From positions 1 through 5,540 of the forward strand of contig DDBY01000056.1 of the NCBI GenBank assembly GCA_002334985.1: a stretch of DNA of 5,540 nt. Reading direction: 5' to 3'. The number at the start of each line of letters is the position of its first letter. The stretch's first letter is position 1. The position numbers and the translations under genes were made by a program. This DNA comes from Micavibrio sp. UBA2020 (GTDB lineage Bacteria; Pseudomonadota; Alphaproteobacteria; Micavibrionales; UBA2020). Below, piece after piece: positions 1 to 5,540 of this stretch. Under the pieces are notes generated by a model. The model was not told the DNA's origin and searched no databases. It saw only the letters and a list, made by a program, of their open reading frames with translations.

Positions 1-2259
1 GTAGCCGAATTCATCCTTGCCGCGGGCCTGATTCGCCACTTCGATGACGGTATCATAGTCCGCATCCACGAACTTGCTGCCCTTGAGTATCTGGGCGAAG
101 GACGCCACCGCATTAGCGAAGCGGATGTCGTCGCTGAGCGCCGCGAAGGGTTTTTCATCCGCCTTGGTAATCGCGCGCGTCATCAGCGTGCTGGTATCGC
201 TATCCGGTTTTTTGTAGCGGATTTTGAGGAAGGCGTATTCGTCGCTCGCCGTCTTCTCGCTCTCCGCCGCTTCCGGCGCTTTGTCTTCAATCACCTTGGG
301 CGCGGGCTTTTGATAGCGCAGGTCATCGACCACAGGCGTTGCACCGACCGGCGTGATTTCATAGATGGCCGTCACGGTATGGCCTGCGCCAATATCACCC
401 GCATCGACTTTGTCGTTGTTGAAATCCTCGCGGTTCAGGGCGCGGGTTTCATAGCCGACAAGGCGGTATTCCTGCACGGTCTGCGGGTTAAACTCCACCT
501 GCAGCTTGACGTCCTTGGCGATGGTGAAGAGCATGGAGGAGCCTTCATCCACCAGAACCTTGCGCGCTTCGTTCAGGCTGTCGATATAGGCGGCATTGCC
601 GTTGCCGTTTTGCGCCAATGTCTGCATCAGGCTGTCGTTGTAGTTGCCCTGACCGAAGCCGAGGACGGAGAGGAACACGCCCGCCTTGCGCTTGCGCTCC
701 ACAAAGCCTTTCAGTTCGTCCTGATTGGTGATGCCGACGTTGAAATCGCCATCCGTCGCCAGGATGATGCGGTTATTGCCGTCTTTGGCAAAATTTTGTT
801 CTGCCAGCTGATAGGCCTGACGGATACCCTCCGCCCCCGCCGTGCTGCCGCCCGATTGCAGACTGTCAAGCGCGGCCATGATTTTATACTTGTCGGCAAC
901 CTTGGTCGGCTGCAGCGCCACACCGCTCGAGCCCGCGTAGGTGACGATGCCGATGGTATCGTCGGGCGAAAGGGTATCGAGCAGCATTTTGAACGAATTG
1001 ACCAAAAGCGGCAGTTTGTCACTGCTGTGCATAGAGCCGGACGTATCAATCAGGAACACAAGGTTCGATTTGGGCTTTTCCTGCACCTGATAGCCTTTGA
1101 CGCCGATATGCACCAGCTTGTTGCCGCTGCGCCACGGGCTGTCATAGACCGCCACGGTGGGCTGGAACGGATGGCCGCCCTGCTCCGGCACCGCGTAATC
1201 ATAATCGAAGTAGTTAATCATCTCTTCGATACGGATGGCGTTTTTCTGCGGCAGATAGCCGTTGTTCAGCGCACGGCGCACGAAACTGTAGGACGAGGTA
1301 TCGACGTCGATGGAGAAAGTCGATACAGGCTCCGCCGCCACATTCTTGATGCTGTTTTCTTCAAACGCGCGGAACTGGTCACGGCCGACGTCCTGATATT
1401 GCGGCTGCACGATATCCGCAATCGGCGGCTGCGCGGGCGCAATCATCATTTCGGCTTCTGCGGGCACAGGCGCGACAAAACCGGGCACGGCGGCAGACGG
1501 CGATGTGGGCGCCACAAGCTCCCTGCGCATATTGGTATCGGCGCGCATTTTCTTCGCTTCTTCCTTGGCGCGCGGCGCGGGCATGGCCATATTGCTGACC
1601 GAAGGCTCTGCCGACATCACCGCACCCGCGGCGGTGCCTGCGTCTTTTTTGTCAGCGGCAGTGCGCTGCGGCGCGGGTTGACGCCATGCCGCCAAGGGGT
1701 CTTCCGCGACCTGCTTGGGCGCTTGCACAGCGCCGATTTCGTTCGAAGAGCCAGCGTCAATCGGCACGGGAATGAAGCTATTGCCCGTTTTCGCAGATTT
1801 CTCGCCCTTGGCACCTTCTATGCGCGCCACCATGTCCGCATCCGCACCCGCGAAGGACTCTTGCGTCGCCTGCCCCTGCGCAGGGGCATCTGACCGTATA
1901 GACGCCACGCCGCTTATATTCGTACGCGCCTTGCCATCCTCCGAGACCTTATCCCCGAGGATGCCGGAGATTTGTTGATAAAAGAACGGCATGCCGAGGA
2001 CGGCGACGAGGGCGCAGGTGGCGACGGCACCCGTGGTGCCCGAAAAGACGAAACGTTTTTGCATGAGTTTTCTCCCGATGTGGTTCAGTGCGTTGCTGAT
2101 ACCCATCGGACGTTTCGCCGCTTCGTTTCCTTGGACAGTTTTTGAGATTTTTTCGTCAAAAGCAGCCATGGCGCGTTCAAGCGCTTGATTCTGCGCGTCT
2201 TTTGACGGTTCGGGCGCTGTCAGGTTCGACAGCAGCGCATCCAGCTTCCTGTCATCCAT
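1..2259 (-). CDS. YfbK-family von Willebrand factor A membrane protein, C-terminus cut by window edge
   Basis: The frame is open for 753 codons from ATG at 2259 to base 1, with no stop. Residues 1-65 are charged and probably cytoplasmic. Residues about 70-93 form one hydrophobic membrane segment after MQKR. Residues about 95-300 are an Ala/Pro-rich linker. A YfbK N-terminal domain follows (about 300-390, with PVSTFSIDVDTSSY and RIEEMINYF). The VWA domain spans about 398-575 with a complete MIDAS metal site: D405-T-S407-G-S409, T473 in GGSTAG and D503 in ATDGDFN. The YfbK C-terminal domain (DUF3520) fills about 580-753, and probably only a few tens of residues are missing. The start overlaps the sigma-factor stop by 8 bases (ATGGATGA) and is preceded by AAGGGG 7 bases upstream, so translation is coupled. 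VWA domains bind protein ligands through a metal ion; the ligand here is unknown. A role as sigma regulator is inferred from position and topology. A second start at codon 66 is possible. Confidence 0.93.
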   Translation of the reverse strand, partial: MDDRKLDALLSNLTAPEPSKDAQNQALERAMAAFDEKISKTVQGNEAAKRPMGISNALNHIGRKLMQKRFVFSGTTGAVATCALVAVLGMPFFYQQISGILGDKVSEDGKARTNISGVASIRSDAPAQGQATQESFAGADADMVARIEGAKGEKSAKTGNSFIPVPIDAGSSNEIGAVQAPKQVAEDPLAAWRQPAPQRTAADKKDAGTAAGAVMSAEPSVSNMAMPAPRAKEEAKKMRADTNMRRELVAPTSPSAAVPGFVAPVPAEAEMMIAPAQPPIADIVQPQYQDVGRDQFRAFEENSIKNVAAEPVSTFSIDVDTSSYSFVRRALNNGYLPQKNAIRIEEMINYFDYDYAVPEQGGHPFQPTVAVYDSPWRSGNKLVHIGVKGYQVQEKPKSNLVFLIDTSGSMHSSDKLPLLVNSFKMLLDTLSPDDTIGIVTYAGSSGVALQPTKVADKYKIMAALDSLQSGGSTAGAEGIRQAYQLAEQNFAKDGNNRIILATDGDFNVGITNQDELKGFVERKRKAGVFLSVLGFGQGNYNDSLMQTLAQNGNGNAAYIDSLNEARKVLVDEGSSMLFTIAKDVKLQVEFNPQTVQEYRLVGYETRALNREDFNNDKVDAGDIGAGHTVTAIYEITPVGATPVVDDLRYQKPAPKVIEDKAPEAAESEKTASDEYAFLKIRYKKPDSDTSTLMTRAITKADEKPFAALSDDIRFANAVASFAQILKGSKFVDADYDTVIEVANQARGKDEFGY
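2072..2076 (-). promoter_or_regulatory. internal ribosome-binding site before codon 66 of the VWA gene
   Basis: GGGAG lies 7 bases before an in-frame ATG at 2064 (codon 66). Translation from there would give a protein that begins MQKR followed at once by the hydrophobic segment, like an ordinary signal anchor, and lacks the 65-residue cytoplasmic head. The match and spacing are as good as those of the main start, but use of this site is not shown. Confidence 0.35.
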
Positions 2260-2806
2260 GGCGTTTCCCCTTGTGTTTCAGGTCCAGTTCGGCGGCAATT
2301 TTCTTGCGCGCTTCGGATACGCGCCATGAAATCGTGCCTTCGGGGCAATCGAGTATCTGCCCCGCTTCCTTATGGCTCATCCCCTGCCAGCAGACCAGCA
2401 CGACGGTTTCGCGCAAGGCTTCGGGCAGTGCGTGGATAATGCGCAGCACATCCTTGTCCTGCATCTGGCGTTCGGGGTCGGGCGCGTTTGACACATATTC
2501 CATGTCTTCGAACAGCGGCATTTCACGCCCGCCGCGGCGGTTTTTCGCCTTGTAATAATCCTTCGCCGCATTGATGACGATGCGGTACATCCATGTGGTG
2601 AAGGCGGCATCGAACGAAAAGCTGCGGATGTTCTGCGCGATTTTAATGGCGCTGTCCTGCGCGATATCTTCGGCATCTTCGCGGTTGCCGCACCATTGCC
2701 AGGCGATTTTGAACATCGACTTGTAATGCCTCTCCACAAGCATGGCAAAGGCTTGACGGTCGCCCGCCTGCGCGCTTTTGACCAATGAATGGTCATCCTG
2801 CTGCAT
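2252..2806 (-). CDS. ECF-type RNA polymerase sigma factor (sigma-70 family)
   Basis: This 184-residue protein has the size and two-domain layout of extracytoplasmic-function sigma factors. These bind core RNA polymerase and direct it to a small set of promoters. Region 2 covers about residues 7-92, with the core-binding and -10-recognition part around DAEDIAQD (44-51) and TTWMYRIVINAAKDYY (70-85). Region 4 covers about 118-172, with a helix-turn-helix around MSHKEAGQILDCPEGTISWR (143-162). There is no region 1.1 or 3. ATG at 2806 was chosen over a TTG 26 codons upstream because AAGG lies 8 bases before it and the family normally starts just before this point. The last bases overlap the start of the VWA gene, so the two are probably co-transcribed and coupled. 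Regulon and signal cannot be read from the sequence. Assignment to the sigma family is firm; the ECF subgroup is not determined. Confidence 0.94.
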   Translation of the reverse strand: MQQDDHSLVKSAQAGDRQAFAMLVERHYKSMFKIAWQWCGNREDAEDIAQDSAIKIAQNIRSFSFDAAFTTWMYRIVINAAKDYYKAKNRRGGREMPLFEDMEYVSNAPDPERQMQDKDVLRIIHALPEALRETVVLVCWQGMSHKEAGQILDCPEGTISWRVSEARKKIAAELDLKHKGKRHG

Positions 2807-2832
2807 GTGCCCTGCCTTTTGTCCTGCCTGTT

Positions 2833-2850
2833 GGACGACGTATATCGTCC
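2833..2850. promoter_or_regulatory. inverted repeat upstream of the sigma-factor gene, possible operator
   Basis: GGACGA (2833-2838) and TCGTCC (2845-2850) form 6-base perfect arms around a 6-base spacer. The repeat is 26 bases upstream of the sigma ATG in the 95-base gap after the secreted-protein gene. It could be a dimeric repressor site, part of the promoter, or a small hairpin in the leader. A second, looser repeat, CTTGG (2855-2859) and CCAAG (2873-2877), lies just beyond it. No convincing -35/-10 pair, housekeeping or ECF type, was recognised in the gap. Confidence 0.3.
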
Positions 2851-2901
2851 TATCCTTGGTAATTTCTTTGAGCCAAGAAATCAATATATTAAATCAATAG
2901 C

Positions 2902-3399
2902 TTAATCGGCAGCGCCGCCGTGCGGGGGCACCACAGGCGCGGGCGGTTCGGCGGCCGCGCCCAGCGTTTCCGCCAAAAACTTGCGGGTTTCGCCGGCATA
3001 TTCAAGCCCGCCGGTAAGGCCGCAAAGCCCTGCGACCAGCACGCCGTCGGCATCCCGCCGCTCCGCAAAGACCAGATAGGTGCCGCCCATCTGAAACCCG
3101 TCGCCCCAATACACATTGCGGCGCACGACCACGGCTTCGCCATCCGTCACGCCTTTCCACGCGCGGCTGACCAGAAAGCTGAAACTGACGGTTTTATCCA
3201 GCGCCGCCGCATCGCCCGGTTTGATATTGGCATCGGCGCGGCGGTCGCCCACGACCACGCCTTCGAAAATCGCGGCGGCGTTATCGACGCTGTGTTTTGT
3301 ATGCTGCGGCGGCGCGCAGCTGAGCGCATGCGCGGCGGCAGGCGCAAAAAACAAAAATACGGCGGCGGCTGTGGCGGCAAACATCTGGCGCTTTATCAT
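2902..3399 (-). CDS. secreted small protein with NTR/TIMP-like domain pattern
   Basis: This 165-residue protein starts with a clear signal peptide: MIKRQ, a hydrophobic core to about residue 20, and a likely signal peptidase I site after AHA (25). It should be exported to the periplasm or beyond. The mature part begins LSCAPP and continues with IFEGVVV (44-50), FSFLVSRAWKG (73-83), GGTYLVFAE (105-113) and AGLCGLTG (123-130). This order resembles bacterial proteins with a netrin/TIMP-like (OB-fold) domain, whose function is mostly unknown. Only two cysteines remain in the mature chain (C28 and C126), which could form a disulfide. The cysteine often found near the GDGF position (99-102) is replaced. 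The tail is Pro/Ala/Gly-rich. A lipoprotein reading at C28 is less likely because the lipobox is poor. The start is supported by AGGGAG 5 bases upstream of the ATG. The gene lies 64 bases after radC and 95 bases before the sigma gene. Export is confident; the fold assignment is moderate. Confidence 0.85.
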   Translation of the reverse strand: MIKRQMFAATAAAVFLFFAPAAAHALSCAPPQHTKHSVDNAAAIFEGVVVGDRRADANIKPGDAAALDKTVSFSFLVSRAWKGVTDGEAVVVRRNVYWGDGFQMGGTYLVFAERRDADGVLVAGLCGLTGGLEYAGETRKFLAETLGAAAEPPAPVVPPHGGAAD

Positions 3400-3450
3400 A
3401 AAAACTCCCTTTAAAAAAACCGTTCCCGTATAGGACGCCGCGCAGGCGCG

Positions 3451-3463
3451 CCGCCTTGGGCGG
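3451..3463 (-). terminator. small GC hairpin just after radC, weak terminator candidate
   Basis: CCGCC (3451-3455) and GGCGG (3459-3463) pair around a 3-base loop directly after the radC stop, followed on the - strand by more GC-rich self-complementary sequence around an 8-base palindrome (GGCGCGCC, 3445-3452). A run of seven T on the - strand (3419-3413) comes about 30 bases later, too far away for a standard intrinsic terminator. The hairpin may still slow or end transcription between radC and the secreted-protein gene, or protect the radC 3' end. Confidence 0.25.
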
Positions 3464-4186
3464 TCAAATCGAAAAATGCAAAAGCCCCATGGATTTCAAA
3501 CTGGCATGGCCGCTGCGTGAAATAATCAGATGGTCGTGCACCAGAATATCCAGCGCGCGGGCGGCGCGGATGATTTCTTCGGTCATTGTAATGTCACTAT
3601 CCGACGGTGTCGGGTCGCCGGACGGATGGTTATGCACAAGAATAAGCGCCGTCGCGCCAATTTCCAGCGCGCGGCGCACGATTTCGCGCGGGTAAACCGG
3701 CGCATGGTCCACTGTGCCGATTTGCTGCACTTCGTCGGCCATCAATTCGTTTTTGCGGTTCAGGAACAATACGCGGAAATGTTCGCGCTTTTCATGCGCC
3801 ATGGCGACGTGGCAATAATCAATCAGTTTTTGCCACGAACTCAGCACAGGTTTTTGCTGCACATCCGCCACCAGCACGCGCTGCGTCAGCGCATGTATGG
3901 CCTTGACGAACACCGCGGCGTTTTCGCCAAGCCCCTTCACCGCCTGCAAATCCGCCAGCGATGCGCCCATCACGCCCGCAAGCCCGCCGAATTCTGCCAG
4001 CAGTTTTTTCGCCAGCGGCTTCACATCGCGGCGCGGAATGACGGAAAATAAAACCAGTTCCAGAAGTTCGTAGTCTTCAAACGCGCCCGCGCCGGATTTT
4101 ATAAAACGGCCGCGCAAACGCTCGCGGTGGCCGGTATGATGCGGCGTTTCTTTATCGGCGGGAGGTTTTTGCCTGCGCTCAGCCAT
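3464..4186 (-). CDS. radC: RadC family JAB/MPN-domain protein (UPF0758)
   Basis: This is a complete 240-residue member of the RadC family, close to the usual length. The N-terminal part holds a UPF0758 helical region with a helix-hairpin-helix-like stretch ([15 protein letters not shown], 82-96). The C-terminal half is a JAB1/MPN domain with the JAMM metal signature: H185-N-H187-P-S189-G and D198, with an upstream glutamate around 132-135 as candidate catalytic acid. The fold is that of zinc metalloproteases and deubiquitinases. The historical DNA-repair role from E. coli was later questioned, so the true activity is unknown. ATG at 4186 was chosen over a TTG 15 codons upstream because it sits in an 8-base overlap with the map stop (ATGGCTGA), the usual sign of translational coupling. 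No strong separate ribosome-binding site is seen. The gene is probably co-transcribed with map. Confidence 0.95.
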   Translation of the reverse strand: MAERRQKPPADKETPHHTGHRERLRGRFIKSGAGAFEDYELLELVLFSVIPRRDVKPLAKKLLAEFGGLAGVMGASLADLQAVKGLGENAAVFVKAIHALTQRVLVADVQQKPVLSSWQKLIDYCHVAMAHEKREHFRVLFLNRKNELMADEVQQIGTVDHAPVYPREIVRRALEIGATALILVHNHPSGDPTPSDSDITMTEEIIRAARALDILVHDHLIISRSGHASLKSMGLLHFSI

Positions 4187-4994
4187 AGGGCGGTTTTGTG
4201 AAACCTTTGGGCGAGAGGGTGAAAATTTCAAACCCCGTTTCGGTCACGGCAAGACTGTGTTCGAACTGCGCCGACAGGCTGCGGTCTTTGGTCACCGCCG
4301 TCCAGCCGTCGGACAGAATTTTGGTCTGCCAGGTGCCAGCGTTAATCATCGGCTCGATGGTGAAAAACATGCCGGGCTGCAAAACAGTGCCCGTACCCGC
4401 GCGGCCGAAATGCAAAACCGACGGCGGCGCATGAAACACGCGGCCAAGCCCGTGACCGCAGAAATCGCGCACAACGGAAAAACGCTGCGCTTCGGCGTAG
4501 GACTGAATGGCATGGCCGACATCGCCCAGCGTTGCGCCGGGCTTCACGGCCTGAATGCCGCGCATCATCGCCTCGTACGTCGCATCGACCAGCAAACGCG
4601 CCTTCACCGGCACGTTTTCGCCGGCGTAGTACATGCGGCTTGTATCGCCGAACCAGCCGTCGATAATCACCGTGACGTCGATATTCAAAATATCGCCATC
4701 GACCAGTTTTTTATCGCCCGGAATGCCGTGGCACACGACGTGGTTGATGGAAATGCACGATGCGTGCTGATAGCCCTTATACCCGACCGTCGCGGAAACC
4801 GCGCCGTGGTCGAGGATATATTGATGGATAAGCCGGTCAATTTCGCCCGTGGTCACGTCGGGCTTGACGTAGTCGGTGATGTAATCCAGAACTTCGGCCG
4901 CGAAACGGCCCGCCTTGCGCATGCCTTCGAAGGCCGCGGCATCGTGCAGCGGAATTCCGGTTTCAATCTCCAGGGCTTCTTCTTGATATGTCAA
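4179..4994 (-). CDS. map: type I methionine aminopeptidase
   Basis: This cytoplasmic dinuclear metalloenzyme removes the initiator methionine from new proteins. All five metal ligands of the pita-bread fold are present, in numbering from the TTG start: D106 (NIDV), D117 (GDTSR), H181 (GHGLGRVFH), E214 (FTIEPMIN) and E245 (QFEHS). The substrate-side histidine of VVCHGIPGD is H89. Absence of an N-terminal zinc-finger or linker extension and of the type II insert makes it type I. The start is not obvious. The frame is open upstream to 5213, but no ATG or GTG occurs between 5135 and the first conserved block. TTG at 4994 gives 271 residues, normal for the family, and follows the purine-rich AGGAAGAGAG (5010-5001) by 6 bases. 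An ATT at 5000 in the same frame is a less likely alternative. An ATG at 5135 would overlap the start of the divergent cinA-like gene and add 47 unconserved residues. The 3' end overlaps radC by 8 bases. Confidence 0.96.
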   Translation of the reverse strand: MTYQEEALEIETGIPLHDAAAFEGMRKAGRFAAEVLDYITDYVKPDVTTGEIDRLIHQYILDHGAVSATVGYKGYQHASCISINHVVCHGIPGDKKLVDGDILNIDVTVIIDGWFGDTSRMYYAGENVPVKARLLVDATYEAMMRGIQAVKPGATLGDVGHAIQSYAEAQRFSVVRDFCGHGLGRVFHAPPSVLHFGRAGTGTVLQPGMFFTIEPMINAGTWQTKILSDGWTAVTKDRSLSAQFEHSLAVTETGFEIFTLSPKGFTKPPYG

Positions 4995-5133
4995 ATCAAT
5001 CTCTCTTCCTATCGGCTCTTCAGCCTGTAAAATGGCGGCAATCCGGCCAAAAAACAAGCGAAAAGCCGCCAAAACTGGTATCTTGCCGCGCAAAGCCGTT
5101 AAAATGCCCCTGAAAATGCAAGGAATAGCCCGC
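4995..5133. promoter_or_regulatory. shared divergent promoter region between map and the cinA-like gene
   Basis: These 139 bases separate the chosen map start from the cinA-like start and must carry the promoters of both, unless map is expressed from further inside the cinA-like gene. For map, a candidate on the - strand is TTGTTT (5057-5052) with a 17-base spacer to CATTTT (5034-5029), which is a poor -10. For the cinA-like gene, only a TAAAAT-like -10 (5100-5105) stands out and no well-placed -35 is seen. The region contains several A- and T-runs compared with the flanking genes. The location is firm by exclusion; the individual boxes are weak. Confidence 0.4.
5001..5010 (-). promoter_or_regulatory. 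ribosome-binding site that decides the map start
   Basis: AGGAAGAGAG is the only strong purine-rich ribosome-binding sequence near the beginning of the conserved map protein. Its GAGAG end lies 6 bases before TTG 4994, and its AGGA lies 6 bases before ATT 5000. It argues for a non-ATG start of this normally essential gene and against the long upstream extension. Confidence 0.55.
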
Positions 5134-5540
5134 ATGTCCCAGCCGCAATCCCCCACCGCCGCCATCTTGGTCATTGGCAACGAAATCCTGTCGGGCAGCA
5201 CGCAGGACGCCAATATCGCCTATATCGGCAAGCACCTGAGCCAGCGCGGCGTGCGCGTGATGGAAGTGCGCGTCGTGGCCGACATCCCCGCCGCGATTAT
5301 CAGCGCGGTCAATGCCCAGCGCGAAGCTTATACCTATGTCCTCACCACCGGCGGCATCGGCCCTACGCATGACGACATCACGGCGGATTGTGTCGCCGCC
5401 GCTTTCGGCGCGCCTATCGATGTCCGCCCTGACGCCCGCGCCATTTTGCAGGCCTATTACGACGAACGTGGGGTGGAGCTGAACGACGCGCGCCTGCGCA
5501 TGGCGCGCATCCCCGATGGCGCCACGCTTATCGACAACCC
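5134..5540 (+). CDS. CinA-like competence/damage-inducible protein, molybdopterin-binding (MoCF) domain; 3' end outside window
   Basis: The frame is open from ATG 5134 to the right edge (135 codons plus two bases), with no stop. Residues 11-21 (ILVIGNEILSG) and 71-83 (TTGGIGPTHDDIT) are the two hallmark motifs of the MoCF/MoaB-MogA-like domain at the N-terminus of CinA. ARLRMARIPDGATLIDN (119-135) continues the family pattern. In bacteria this domain occurs in full CinA, where a C-terminal nicotinamide-nucleotide amidohydrolase domain follows (the MoCF-like part acts as an ADP-ribose or NMN-pathway pyrophosphatase in studied cases), and as a stand-alone protein of about 250 residues common in alphaproteobacteria. 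The wording of the motifs leans to the stand-alone type, but the missing end decides this, so no symbol is given. ATG 5134 has AAGGA (5120-5124) 9 bases upstream. In-frame ATGs at 5104 and 5116 lack an equally good site. The gene is divergent from map. Confidence 0.92.
   Translation, partial: MSQPQSPTAAILVIGNEILSGSTQDANIAYIGKHLSQRGVRVMEVRVVADIPAAIISAVNAQREAYTYVLTTGGIGPTHDDITADCVAAAFGAPIDVRPDARAILQAYYDERGVELNDARLRMARIPDGATLIDN

Noticed and set aside
310..1893. A 527-codon open frame on the + strand
   Set aside because: It lies entirely antisense to the VWA gene, whose motifs (MIDAS, YfbK domains) are unmistakable. The protein is rich in His/Arg/Val with no recognisable domain, as expected from the mirror of a GC-rich gene.
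2807..2884. A longer sigma-factor N-terminus starting at TTG 2884
   Set aside because: It would add 26 residues not typical for ECF sigma factors, uses a TTG without a ribosome-binding site, and would cover the inverted repeat. ATG 2806 has a usable AAGG.
3413..3419. Run of seven T on the - strand as an intrinsic terminator for radC
   Set aside because: No stem ends directly in front of it; the nearest GC hairpins are about 15-30 bases earlier.
4257..5030. A 257-codon open frame on the + strand opposite map
   Set aside because: It is antisense to the conserved metal-binding motifs of map and has no domain pattern of its own, so it is a shadow of GC-rich coding sequence.
5020..5370. A 116-codon open frame on the - strand across the start of the cinA-like gene
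   Set aside because: It is antisense to the conserved MoCF motifs and rich in Gly/Ala/Asp/His with no domain.
1..5540. Mobile element, CRISPR array, tRNA or toxin-antitoxin pair
   Set aside because: No terminal repeats, transposase motifs, regular spaced repeats, cloverleaf sequence or small paired genes were seen; coding composition looks uniform.

Overview
The window looks like ordinary chromosomal DNA from a GC-rich Gram-negative bacterium, most probably an alphaproteobacterium. The clues are the type I methionine aminopeptidase and the RadC and CinA-like proteins, which read like alphaproteobacterial versions, the strong bias to G/C in third codon positions, and secreted and membrane proteins that fit a cell with a periplasm. 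Genus and order cannot be fixed from the sequence alone. There are no tRNA or rRNA genes, insertion sequences or CRISPR arrays, and no gene-free stretch longer than about 140 bases.

Layout, from the right edge leftward. A CinA-like molybdopterin-binding-domain gene starts at 5134 on the + strand and runs off the right edge. Divergent from it, all on the - strand, are: map (start near 4994, end 4179); radC (4186-3464, overlapping map by 8 bases); a small secreted protein with an NTR/TIMP-like pattern (3399-2902); an ECF-type RNA polymerase sigma factor (2806-2252); and a large membrane-anchored von Willebrand factor A (VWA) protein of the YfbK family (2259 to beyond base 1), which overlaps the sigma gene by 8 bases. 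The VWA frame is open from 2259 to base 1 and lacks only its C-terminal end. Both edge genes have no stop codon inside the window.

How the genes fit together. map and radC form a translationally coupled housekeeping pair: N-terminal methionine removal, and a JAMM-fold protein of uncertain role. The sigma factor and VWA protein form a second coupled pair. The VWA protein has a short cytoplasmic N-terminus, one membrane segment, a long Ala/Pro-rich linker and an intact metal-ion (MIDAS) site. Sitting directly behind an ECF sigma gene with that topology, it is a candidate for a membrane regulator or sensor of the sigma factor, but it has no recognisable zinc-finger anti-sigma motif, so this is inference. 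An internal ribosome-binding site before codon 66 could also yield a form without the cytoplasmic head. The secreted NTR-like protein lies just upstream on the same strand and may or may not belong to the same unit.

The most interesting points are the sigma/VWA pair with its possible two starts, the non-ATG start of map opposite the cinA-like promoter, and the inverted repeat in front of the sigma gene.
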